DNA of 64,000 bases from Citrobacter gillenii (GTDB lineage: Bacteria > Pseudomonadota > Gammaproteobacteria > Enterobacterales > Enterobacteriaceae): contig NZ_SUQN01000002.1 in assembly GCF_013337685.1 (NCBI RefSeq), positions 1 to 64,000 of the forward strand, written 5' to 3'. How positions within the stretch are numbered: the first letter of the stretch is position 1; the number at the start of each line of letters is the position of its first letter. The position numbers and the translations under genes are program-made. The notes beneath the pieces were generated by a model. That model did not search any database. It was given only the letters and a program-made list of their open reading frames with translations, and had not been told where the DNA came from. Below are positions 10,098-18,252 of the stretch, in pieces.

Positions 10098-10886
10098 TTA
10101 TTCCTCATGATGGCGATACTGGCTGATGCAATGGTAGTAGCCGAGGTTGAGTCCGCATTCTGCCGCAAACGACCAGTCAACCAGATTATGGTTGCTCGAC
10201 CAGGTATTGAGATACAGCTCTTTTGGGGTTGAACAGTTCGGGTTAATGCCGACGGATTTAAAAATATCCAGCGCCTTCTTTTCAGTAATGGTGTCTGTGA
10301 GGGCATTCCCTAATATATGTACCCGGCATTGCTCGTAATCGATGGTACGCAAAATAGAGGCATCGGTCATGGCAATTTCATTTGGTATCCACGTTAACCA
10401 GGCTGTTGCCAGTACGGCGATGCCGGTAATTAATGCGGTGATTGCTATAGGCCATCGGTTTTGTTTTTTTGTCTTTCGTACCGATGTAAAAGAAGCGGTA
10501 CTGGTGAGGGGCTTTTTTTCTTCTTGCTGCTGAATATTGATATTGACGTCACCCATTCGAAATCCCGTACGCGGAATCGTTACGATGTATTCTGCCGGGT
10601 GCCCCGTCGACGTTATTGCTTTGCGCAGAAATGAAATGTGCTGATTGAGATTAGCATCTGTCGCTCTAGCGCCATTATGCTGGAATACATTGAGTAGAAT
10701 CTCGTCGCGCGTGGAGATATCTTTACCATTTTGCAACAAATACATCAGTAATTGTACTGCTACATTATTCAATGTGGCTATCTCACCAGATGAGATATCT
10801 TTTAGCGTATTTTTATGTGGTTTAAATACTAATCCATCACCAATAATTACGGATTTAATCTTATTTATTGGTATATGAGAAATCAC
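10098..10886 (-). CDS. ToxR/CadC/MarT-type membrane-bound transcriptional regulator
   Basis: This 262-residue one-component regulator has an OmpR/PhoB-type winged helix at residues ~10-110 (VQLLMYLLQNGKDISTRDEIL, then RATDANLNQHISFLRKAI and the wing IVTIPRTGFRM), a linker, one transmembrane helix at ~144-166 (WPIAITALITGIAVLATAWL) and a periplasmic domain with cysteines that may form disulfides. I chose the GTG at 10886 because AAGGAG lies six bases upstream (10893-10898 on the minus strand); a longer frame to 10949 has no such signal. It is divergent from the fimbrial operon across ~650 bases and is probably its activator. Confidence 0.82.
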   Translation of the reverse strand: MISHIPINKIKSVIIGDGLVFKPHKNTLKDISSGEIATLNNVAVQLLMYLLQNGKDISTRDEILLNVFQHNGARATDANLNQHISFLRKAITSTGHPAEYIVTIPRTGFRMGDVNINIQQQEEKKPLTSTASFTSVRKTKKQNRWPIAITALITGIAVLATAWLTWIPNEIAMTDASILRTIDYEQCRVHILGNALTDTITEKKALDIFKSVGINPNCSTPKELYLNTWSSNHNLVDWSFAAECGLNLGYYHCISQYRHHEE

Positions 10887-11535
10887 GGATATCTCCTTTG
10901 ATGCAACAAAGCATGGAATCTCACAGTCGAGTGGTTGAAGCAATAGCATAACATAATTTATTTATTAAAAATGACTGTGTTATTGAACGTTTTATTAATG
11001 TTTTTATAACAATATTTCAATGTTTATCTGAACGTGCGCTATTATCCTTTCCCATTTCTCCTATCTTATTGTCATTCCTCGTTTTTGATATCCATTGGCA
11101 TTTTTACAAAACTTTCATAAATACATTGCTCCTCCTTTTTAAGCTAAATAAAAAAATATCCAATAGATAAAAACACTATAAAAGATATAAATGATAGGTA
11201 TTAACACTGGTTTTCTTGCGATTTTAGGCGGTTTTTGCGCGATAGATCGGTGTGATAGCGGGGAGGCAACATGATTCCCTGAGTTTGATTGAAAGCACGA
11301 TTTTTCGTTGTCTCATTTTATTGCCGATTTAATATAAGCCCCGAAACAGCGTGAACGGCTGCGGAGGGTATTTCGGATGAAATGCCAGTAACGTTCAAAA
11401 TCAAGGGTGGTTCGAGAAGGAATGTTTGCAAGGTAATGCGCGTCTACCACCTGAAGACCCATATTTCCCAGGAAAAGTAGCCTGTGGAAATAGCACGTCA
11501 AAATAACCAGAACAGAAATAAGGTTTAGAAGTAAT
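10887..11535. other. AT-rich divergent intergenic region upstream of the fimbrial operon
   Basis: This 649-base stretch carries no convincing gene. It is strongly A+T-rich to about 11200 and then closer to average, as expected of silenced accessory DNA bound by H-NS and of a regulated promoter region. I looked for inverted repeats that could mark an invertible phase switch of the fimS kind and for an integrase gene; neither is evident. The promoters of the regulator pair and of the pilin operon must lie here but cannot be assigned with confidence. Confidence 0.5.
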
Positions 11536-12084
11536 ATGAAAATGAAAAATGTGGCCGTCGTCTGTGCACTGATGGCAGGAATGACTTTTACTGCCTCTTC
11601 TGCTTTCGCTGCAAAAAGTGTAGAGCCGACCAACGGTAAAATTCATTTCACCGGTTCACTGGTGAATTCAGCATGTGGCCTGGCACCGGAATCCAGCCCG
11701 GTACAGGTAAACTTTGGTGAAATCCCAACGTCTCAGTTAAAAGACAACCAGCGTGCTGGTGTTAAACACGCCAAAATCGTTCTGCAGGGCTGTGATACCA
11801 CTGTCGCCAAAACCGCAACCGTAACATATACCCCAGCAACAATTGACCAGGACAATAGCGCGCTGGCTGCATTTACTTCAGGTACTGCACAGGGTGCGGG
11901 CATCGGTATGATTGATAGCGGCAACCAGGATGTAAAATGGGGTGAAGCTGCCTCTCAGGTTAATATTACCGATGGTGAAAGTGACATCGATTTTGTGGCT
12001 TACCTGCAGGCAAATAATGCCTCCGCAGCGGTCACACCGGGTGATTTTGAATCTACCGTTAATTTCCAGATTGACTACCAGTAA
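11536..12084 (+). CDS. Major fimbrial subunit (type 1-like pilin)
   Basis: This 182-residue pilin has a signal peptide ending TASSAFA|AKS and a mature chaperone-usher subunit fold: a first cysteine in VNSACGL, a second in LQGCDT (the conserved disulfide), the motif VNFGEIPTSQL, and the C-terminal beta-strand with penultimate Tyr (VNFQIDYQ) used for chaperone binding. A donor-strand region GKIHFTGSLV follows the signal peptide. It is the first gene of the operon and the most FimA-like member, hence the probable shaft subunit. Confidence 0.88.
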   Translation: MKMKNVAVVCALMAGMTFTASSAFAAKSVEPTNGKIHFTGSLVNSACGLAPESSPVQVNFGEIPTSQLKDNQRAGVKHAKIVLQGCDTTVAKTATVTYTPATIDQDNSALAAFTSGTAQGAGIGMIDSGNQDVKWGEAASQVNITDGESDIDFVAYLQANNASAAVTPGDFESTVNFQIDYQ

Positions 12085-12153
12085 TGGTCTGCAGCAGGCG
12101 CATTAATGCGCCTGCTTACGCCTTCCCGCGAATAAATGAAAGGAAATGCGGTT

Positions 12154-12702
12154 ATGCCTGAATGGCGAACGTTACTGCTTTTTATCTTTATCTCGCCTGC
12201 GTGGGTCATGGCTGGCACTGCGCCTGTCGCCAGCACGCCCGGCAAAATGCGCATGCGGGGACATATTATTGAGGCTGCTTGCTATGTCGATCCGCGCGAT
12301 CGTTCGTTGTTGGTTGAATTTAATGATATCTCCGCTCGGGATATATCCGGGAGACCAGAAAAAGTCTCTGCGCATGGTTTCAGTATTCATTTGCTGGGAT
12401 GTTCATTAGGGGATTCTCGACATTCAGAGAATGTGTTTCAGCGCGCAAATATCACTTTTTCCGGCATGCCCGATCGCGACAACCCTGATTATCTGAGCGT
12501 GCAGTCGACGACTGAAGATTTAGCGATAGAAATATTTGATAGCACCGGACAGCAAATTCATCTGGGGGAGCCTTCTCCGGATTATGTCCTAAACCCTGGA
12601 AAAAATACGCTCAATTTTACAGCTTATTTAATCTCCCGCGACGGACGAATGACATCCGGCGAATTTACTGCGGTTACGCATTTTGTTGTGAATTATCTCT
12701 GA
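12154..12702 (+). CDS. Fimbrial subunit (minor pilin)
   Basis: This 182-residue protein has a signal peptide (LLLFIFISPAWVMA|GTA) and the type 1-pilin layout: donor-strand KMRMRGHIIEAACYV with the first Cys, LLVEFNDISARDI, second Cys in HLLGCSL, and a C-terminal strand ending THFVVNYL. The ATG at 12154 is preferred over 12136 because AAAGGA lies nine bases upstream and the signal peptide then starts correctly. It follows the major pilin after 69 bases. The role is probably as an adaptor, terminator or anchor subunit. Confidence 0.8.
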   Translation: MPEWRTLLLFIFISPAWVMAGTAPVASTPGKMRMRGHIIEAACYVDPRDRSLLVEFNDISARDISGRPEKVSAHGFSIHLLGCSLGDSRHSENVFQRANITFSGMPDRDNPDYLSVQSTTEDLAIEIFDSTGQQIHLGEPSPDYVLNPGKNTLNFTAYLISRDGRMTSGEFTAVTHFVVNYL

Positions 12703-12744
12703 GCTGCTCCGGCAATTTGGGTATCTGAAGGTTTGCGAACGAAA

Positions 12745-15216
12745 ATGATTACGCTGAAAACAGATAAAAAACGTCTGGCGCTTATTATTGCTCTGGTCTG
12801 CAGCGCTTCATGGGCTGAGGCGGATGAGGCTATTGAATTTAATACCGACGTCCTGGATGCCAGCGACAGGCAAAACGTAGATTTGCAGCGCTTTTCTGAA
12901 GGCAACTTTGTCACCCCCGGGGAATATTTGCTGGATGTTCGTATTAACGGGCAGGAGATCCCACAGCAGTCGATTCGCTATATCACCGATCCTGACAATA
13001 AACATAAATCTCTGGCGTGCCTGTCACCACTACAGCTCGAATTACTTGCGCTCAAAGAAGACGCATTGGCGCATATTCATCCGATTACCGCGACCTGTCA
13101 TGACATATCCCGCCTGCCGGGCGTGGTGTTGAATAACAGTGCCGGACTTCTGGACATTACCGTGCCGCAGGCATGGATGAAATATACCGATCCTGACTGG
13201 ACGCCGCCGGAACGTTGGGATAATGGCGTCGCGGGGCTGATTTTTGATTACAGCGTGTCGGGTCAGGCCACCCACTACGAACAAGGCGGAGGTCATTACC
13301 GCTCGCTGTCGGGCTATGGGCAAACGGGGTTCAACCTTGGTGGCTGGCGTTTTCGCGGGCAGTATCAGGCCGATTACTCTTCTGATAATCAGCACGGGCA
13401 GATTAACTGGGATCAGATCTACGCCTATCGTCCATTGCCCATGCAGGCTGCGAAGCTGACGGTGGGTGAAATCTATCTGAATTCTCAGGTCTTTGATTCT
13501 GTTCGCTTTACCGGGGTTAACCTCGCCAGCGACGAGCGTATGCTACCGCCAAATTTGCAAGGCTACGCGCCTGAAGTTCACGGCATTGCCCGCAGTAACG
13601 CCAAAGTGACCGTCAGCCAGCAGAAGCGCGTGATCTACCAAACGACCGTTCCTGCGGGGCCGTTTAATATTCAGGATCTGCATGCTTCGGTACGCGGCAC
13701 GCTGGATGTGCGGGTAGAAGAGCAAGATGGCAGCGTGCAAACTTTTCAGGTCAATACCGCTGATATTCCTTACCTGACACGTCCGGGCTATGTTCGCTAC
13801 AACACCGCCGTCGGTAAGCCTTCACTCTATAACCATGATGTCCAGGGGCCGGCATTTTACAGCGGTGATTTTTCATGGGGAGTGAGTAATGCCTGGTCCC
13901 TGTACGGCGGGGCACTGCTAACAGGTGAACGCTACAACGCTTGGTCGATGGGCATCGGGCGGGATCTGAGCTGGCTGGGTGCGTTGTCGGCTGATGCGAC
14001 GCAATCCGTCAGCCGGGTGAAGCATCAGGACGAACAAAAAGGCATGTCCTTTAAGCTGAGCTATGCCAAAACCTTCGATGAATACAACAGCGCCATCACT
14101 TTTGCCGGTTATCGTTTTTCACAGCGTAGCTTCCGTTCTTTCTCGCAGTTTCTCGATGAGCAATATAAAAATAATAACAGCGCCGGGAACGAGAAAGAGA
14201 TGTACACCATCACCGGTAATAAGACCTTCTTTGCAGACGATCCGCGCCTCTCCACGACGCTGTATCTGACCTATACCCACCAGAACTACTGGGATCGCCG
14301 TTCGCAGGATCGCTATGGGCTGTCGGTGGGTCATAGCTTTTCATTTGCAGGCATTCAGGGGATCAGCACCAACCTTGCCGCATATCGCTCCGAGTACCAG
14401 GGAAAACGGGATGACAGCCTCTCGCTCTCGCTGTCTATTCCGTGGAGCGATAGCCGCTCAATGGACTATGAGCTGCAGAACAACGGCAACCAAACCAGCC
14501 AGATGGTTTCGTATTCCGATAACCGTGACCGAAATAATCCGTGGCGCCTGCGCGCCGGACTCTCCGGCGAAGGCCATACCGCCTTTGACGGCTACTACCA
14601 GCACCGGAGCATGATGGCCGAGCTGGAATCTAATGTCAGCTGGCAGCAGTCACGCTACTTCTCCGTGGGCGGCACCTTGCGTGGTGGTTTTACTGCAACC
14701 CGTCACGGCGCGGCGCTCCACAATAGCCAGGCATCGATGAATACCGCCCGCGTAATGGTTGACACCGACGGCGTCGCTAACGTGCCGCTGAACGGCGAAC
14801 AGGCACACTCGAACCGCTTTGGCATTGCCGTGGTACCGGATGTCGTGAGTTACCACAGCTTTGATACCCGTATCGACGTGGACACAATGGATGAGGATAT
14901 TTCCGCAGCCAAAGCCATCGTCACCAACACCCTGACCGAAGGAGCGATTGGCTATCAGCGCTTTGCCGTCGCACAGGGGCTAAAAATGATGGCCCAACTG
15001 CGTATGAAAGATGGCTCGGTACCACCGTTTGGCGCCGAGGTGTTTAACGCCAACGGCGTGAGTGTCGCCATGGTGATGGAAAACGGTGAGGCCTGGATTG
15101 CTGGTGTGAAACCTGCCGAACGCCTTTCCGTTGCCTGGGGAGGGCGCGCGCAGTGCTATCTGGCGGTGCCTTTGCAACCTAACCCGGAAGGTAACGTCCT
15201 GTTGCCTTGTGAATAA
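12745..15216 (+). CDS. Outer-membrane fimbrial usher
   Basis: This 823-residue protein is the outer-membrane usher that secretes and assembles the pilins. It has a signal peptide (LALIIALVCSASWAEA), an N-terminal domain that receives chaperone-subunit complexes (FNTDVLDASDRQNVDLQRF, then GEYLLDVRINGQ), a beta-barrel with the plug-region signature (LPPNLQGYAPEVHGIARSNA, VYQTTVPAGPFNIQDL), and C-terminal domains ending GRAQCYLAVPL with a conserved Cys. ATG 12745 is chosen; an in-frame TTG at 12733 sits too close to the nearest Shine-Dalgarno-like GAAGG. It is complete, without frameshifts. I cannot assign the usher clade from memory. Confidence 0.93.
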   Translation: MITLKTDKKRLALIIALVCSASWAEADEAIEFNTDVLDASDRQNVDLQRFSEGNFVTPGEYLLDVRINGQEIPQQSIRYITDPDNKHKSLACLSPLQLELLALKEDALAHIHPITATCHDISRLPGVVLNNSAGLLDITVPQAWMKYTDPDWTPPERWDNGVAGLIFDYSVSGQATHYEQGGGHYRSLSGYGQTGFNLGGWRFRGQYQADYSSDNQHGQINWDQIYAYRPLPMQAAKLTVGEIYLNSQVFDSVRFTGVNLASDERMLPPNLQGYAPEVHGIARSNAKVTVSQQKRVIYQTTVPAGPFNIQDLHASVRGTLDVRVEEQDGSVQTFQVNTADIPYLTRPGYVRYNTAVGKPSLYNHDVQGPAFYSGDFSWGVSNAWSLYGGALLTGERYNAWSMGIGRDLSWLGALSADATQSVSRVKHQDEQKGMSFKLSYAKTFDEYNSAITFAGYRFSQRSFRSFSQFLDEQYKNNNSAGNEKEMYTITGNKTFFADDPRLSTTLYLTYTHQNYWDRRSQDRYGLSVGHSFSFAGIQGISTNLAAYRSEYQGKRDDSLSLSLSIPWSDSRSMDYELQNNGNQTSQMVSYSDNRDRNNPWRLRAGLSGEGHTAFDGYYQHRSMMAELESNVSWQQSRYFSVGGTLRGGFTATRHGAALHNSQASMNTARVMVDTDGVANVPLNGEQAHSNRFGIAVVPDVVSYHSFDTRIDVDTMDEDISAAKAIVTNTLTEGAIGYQRFAVAQGLKMMAQLRMKDGSVPPFGAEVFNANGVSVAMVMENGEAWIAGVKPAERLSVAWGGRAQCYLAVPLQPNPEGNVLLPCE

Positions 15217-15230
15217 TATTAACTACCTGA

Positions 15231-16019
15231 ATGAAGCGAACCATGAATAACCAAGCTATTTACTCCGTGCAGCGCTGGCTGAAGCCGGTCGCCTGCGGTT
15301 TGCTGTTTGCCGCGGACATCCATTCCGCGTGGGCGGGCATTGCGCTTGACCGTACCCGGCTGATCATCACCGGCGATGCGCGCTCTGTTAGTGCGAACTT
15401 AAGCAATACGAGCCCGAGCATTCCATTCCTCGCGCAGTCATGGGTGGAGGACGCGAGCGGGACAAAAATCACCTCGCCGCTGATGGTTTTGCCGCCGTTG
15501 CAGCGCATTAATGGCGGGCAAAAGGGCATTGCCCGGGTAACAAAAACCGGCGGCATTAACGCATTGCCGCAGGATCGCGAAAGCCTGTTCTATCTGAATG
15601 TTCGTGAGATTCCACCTAAGCCAGATAAGCCAAACGTGCTGCAACTGGCGATGCAGTCACGCATCAAACTGTTTTACCGTCCGTCGGCAATTGTGCCTGA
15701 TACACCCGGAGCGGTATGGCAAAACCAGCTGGTGTTCCACAAGCAGGGTGCCCGCTGGACCGTGAATAACCCGACGCCTTACTTCGTGACCTTAATTGGC
15801 TTGAGCCGCAAGCCGGAAGCGCAGGGCGGCGGCAGGCTGACTGACTTCCCCGGAATAATGATCTCGCCTAAGTCGTCTCTCGATTTCAGCGTGAAAGAGG
15901 GCGATGTCAGCCAGTTCAGCATGATGTACGTGAACGATTTTGGCGGCCATCCCGAACTGAAATACCGCTGTACAGGCAATGTGTGTCAGGCATTGCCGAT
16001 GGAGCAACAGCCCCGGTAA
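15231..16019 (+). CDS. Periplasmic fimbrial chaperone
   Basis: This 262-residue protein is a PapD-like chaperone that caps pilin subunits. It has a signal peptide ending HSAWA|GIALDRTRLI, the first Ig-like domain with the subunit-binding Arg in LDRTRLII, the chaperone motif FYLNVREIPP (about residues 120-129), SRIKLFYRP at the domain junction (binding Lys/Arg), and a second domain with two cysteines near the C-terminus (YRCTGNVCQ). The loop before the G1 strand is short, suggesting an FGS-type chaperone. The ATG at 15231 or that at 15243 could be used. It starts 14 bases after the usher stop. Confidence 0.92.
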   Translation: MKRTMNNQAIYSVQRWLKPVACGLLFAADIHSAWAGIALDRTRLIITGDARSVSANLSNTSPSIPFLAQSWVEDASGTKITSPLMVLPPLQRINGGQKGIARVTKTGGINALPQDRESLFYLNVREIPPKPDKPNVLQLAMQSRIKLFYRPSAIVPDTPGAVWQNQLVFHKQGARWTVNNPTPYFVTLIGLSRKPEAQGGGRLTDFPGIMISPKSSLDFSVKEGDVSQFSMMYVNDFGGHPELKYRCTGNVCQALPMEQQPR

Positions 16020-16032
16020 CAGGACTCGGTAA

Positions 16033-16638
16033 ATGAAAAAAATGCTTTGCGCCCTGCTGATGCTGGGAGTGGCCGGGATGGTTCAGGCCAAAAGCGGCCG
16101 TCAGGATATGAGCCATGTGTCCGGCGAGTATGGCAACGTTCGCTTTCACGGTCGTGTTTATGTCTCACCGTGCGTGCTGGATATGGCATCGCGCGATCAA
16201 ACCATCAACCTTGGCGATATTTCTGCCCGCCGGTTTCACCAGGGAGGCGATCGTAGCGATTCGGTGTTGGTCACGCTGTATCTGAACGACTGCTTAAAGG
16301 GCTCAGGTCATGCCCTGCAGGATTTTCCCGGGCAGGCCAGCGAAATGCCTAAGCTGGCGCACAGCACGGTGGAGCGTGGCGTCTCGCTGACGCTGATGGC
16401 CGACAGTTCTCCGGGAAACAGCGATCTGGCCCGGATCCATGGCAATGTGCGAGGAGCAGGCATTCGGCTGATGACCGAACGTCAGCAACCGATCCATCTA
16501 AGCCAACCGCAGCGCATGTGGATCCTCAAACCTGGAGATAACGCTATTCACTTTCTTGCCGCGCTGGAGTCTATCGGGCGCGAGGTCAGCGCTGGTGAAT
16601 TTCGCGGTCTGGTGAGACTTAAGCTGGAGTATCTATGA
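16033..16638 (+). CDS. Fimbrial subunit (minor pilin)
   Basis: This 201-residue protein has a signal peptide ending GMVQA|KSG and the pilin fold signature: donor-strand GNVRFHGRVYVSPCVLD with the first Cys, INLGDISARRFHQGG, second Cys in YLNDCLKG, and C-terminal LVRLKLEYL. It is close in layout to the second subunit gene (both have a DISAR segment), suggesting an internal duplication within the operon. It overlaps the next gene by four bases (ATGA), so the two are translationally coupled. Confidence 0.8.
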   Translation: MKKMLCALLMLGVAGMVQAKSGRQDMSHVSGEYGNVRFHGRVYVSPCVLDMASRDQTINLGDISARRFHQGGDRSDSVLVTLYLNDCLKGSGHALQDFPGQASEMPKLAHSTVERGVSLTLMADSSPGNSDLARIHGNVRGAGIRLMTERQQPIHLSQPQRMWILKPGDNAIHFLAALESIGREVSAGEFRGLVRLKLEYL

Positions 16639-17699
16639 GCGTTTGGCATAAAACGTTGTTCTGGACAGCGCTGGCTTGCTGTCCGCTGACGGCGCACGCA
16701 TTTAGCCAGGGAGAGGGTGAACCAGAGGGCGGGGCACCGCATCAGTACGATATTGAACTGAGTTCGCTGGATGTCAGCAAAAACCACGTTGGTGGTCGAA
16801 CGGAGCCGTTTCCATGGAATCTGGGGAGCTGGTATGTAGTGAATTTTTATTGCCAGCAGGCCGATATCTCACGAGAACCTATTTACTACACCACCACCAC
16901 CACGATGCCACCTTCAAGTCAGGGGGCGAACCGTTTCCGACTCAATGAGTATCTGGATGTCGATGTTCAGGTATGGGTCGCCGGGGGCTATAAGAAATAT
17001 GTCCAGGCTCCCTTTACCAATGTTTCAAACCGCAACAACAGCAACACCTGCAAAAAGCGAAAGGGCTACGTGCGCGCCAGTAATGTTGAAAGTGGTTCGA
17101 AAGGGAAAGTGACGTTTATTGTCACCAAACCCATTATTAACGGTATCAGTATCACTTCTCAGTCGTTGCTGGAGGTCGCCGGGCGCATGGGAAGCGGTGG
17201 ACCCACACCCACAACGGCGATTTCCCGCGTGGTGATTAAATCCGGGCTGATTACCGTGCCGGATAAATGCACCTTTAACCGGGGCGATAAAATCAGTATC
17301 GAATTTGGCGATTTGCCCGGTTCTGCCGCCCGGCTCAATGGTTCCAATTTCAGCAAGTCGATCCCGATTCATGTGTCCTGCGAAGGCGGCAGTTTTGATC
17401 AAGGGGCGCTGAACATCAATTTGGGCGTACAAACCACCACGGCTTCAGGCACGGCGGGGTTTAACGATCATTTCCTCGGCACCCTCAGCAGCGGAGAAAA
17501 ACGCGACGACCTCGGTATTGTCCTGAAGGATGAGAGTGGAAGCATTGTGGTGCCGAATCAGTTCTATAACGTCAAGGGCTTTTACCAGAATCAGGGCGAC
17601 TGGAACCTCACCGCCGCGCCGGTAGCGAAGCCAGGCGTGGGTAGCGTTAAGGTGGGGGAGTTTGAAGCTTCGGCCACCGTTGTTGCGCAGTTTCAGTAA
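16635..17699 (+). CDS. Two-domain fimbrial tip adhesin
   Basis: This 354-residue protein is about twice the length of the other subunits and is the probable tip adhesin. After a signal peptide (PLTAHA|FSQ) residues ~23-205 form a distinct N-terminal domain, presumably receptor-binding, and ~208-354 form a pilin domain with Cys pair (PDKCTF and VSCEGG), IEFGDLPGSAARLNG and the terminal strand ATVVAQFQ. The N-domain has cysteines in NFYCQQA and NTCKKRK and an unusual TTTTTMPPSS run at 86-95. The receptor is not predictable; it is not a FimH or PapG sequence I recognise. Confidence 0.8.
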   Translation: MSVWHKTLFWTALACCPLTAHAFSQGEGEPEGGAPHQYDIELSSLDVSKNHVGGRTEPFPWNLGSWYVVNFYCQQADISREPIYYTTTTTMPPSSQGANRFRLNEYLDVDVQVWVAGGYKKYVQAPFTNVSNRNNSNTCKKRKGYVRASNVESGSKGKVTFIVTKPIINGISITSQSLLEVAGRMGSGGPTPTTAISRVVIKSGLITVPDKCTFNRGDKISIEFGDLPGSAARLNGSNFSKSIPIHVSCEGGSFDQGALNINLGVQTTTASGTAGFNDHFLGTLSSGEKRDDLGIVLKDESGSIVVPNQFYNVKGFYQNQGDWNLTAAPVAKPGVGSVKVGEFEASATVVAQFQ

Positions 17700-17708
17700 G
17701 GTAATGCC

Positions 17709-18251
17709 ATGATATTCAGGACGTTAATCACGCTCAGCGCGCTGCTGATCGGCGGTACGGTGCAGGCCGACACCAAACTGGTCGGCGGCGATATGCACTT
17801 CCACGGCACCATCAGGGCGCTGGCCTGTAGTATTGCGCCGGGTGGCGACAAAATCGAGGTCGATTTCGGGCAAATCGCGACCCAGGATCTTTATCTTGCT
17901 GGGCGCGGTAAGCCGGAAAAATTCAGTATTCAGCTCCGTGATTGCGATCCTGATGTCTTTCGTGGGATCTCCGTGACCTTCGGCGGCACTGAAGATGCGG
18001 AACTGCCCGATCATCTGGCACTGGATAGTCACGAGCAGGGGGGCGCATCAGGGATCGGCATAGGGATGAGCGAAGAAGACGGCGCGGCAATCCGGCTTGA
18101 TGAGAGTACGTCAGTGACAGACATTACCAAAGGATCGATGACGCTGAATTTTCTGGCGTGGGTCGAGGCCCAGCCGACAGCGTTGAAAAATCAGTCCCTT
18201 GAGTACGGTCCTTTTAGCGCCAGTGGGACCTGGACGCTGAACTATCAATAG
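17709..18251 (+). CDS. Fimbrial subunit (minor pilin)
   Basis: This 180-residue protein has a signal peptide ending GTVQA|DTK, a donor-strand GDMHFHGTIRALACSI with the first Cys, VDFGQIATQDLYLAG, second Cys in LRDCDPDV and C-terminal strand TWTLNYQ. It is the fourth small pilin of the operon. It lies nine bases after the adhesin gene, and only one base separates its stop from the next start. Confidence 0.82.
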   Translation: MIFRTLITLSALLIGGTVQADTKLVGGDMHFHGTIRALACSIAPGGDKIEVDFGQIATQDLYLAGRGKPEKFSIQLRDCDPDVFRGISVTFGGTEDAELPDHLALDSHEQGGASGIGIGMSEEDGAAIRLDESTSVTDITKGSMTLNFLAWVEAQPTALKNQSLEYGPFSASGTWTLNYQ

Positions 18252-18252
18252 T

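Noticed and set aside
11091-11110. TTGGCAT upstream of the fimbrial operon as a sigma-54 -24 element
   Set aside because: No GC at the -12 position at the required spacing.
10887-11535. Possible invertible promoter switch (fimS-like)
   Set aside because: No matching inverted repeats found by eye and no recombinase gene nearby.
11313-11646. Two overlapping minus-strand frames opposite the start of the pilin gene
   Set aside because: They are shadows of the pilin gene and its leader, without start signals or family features.
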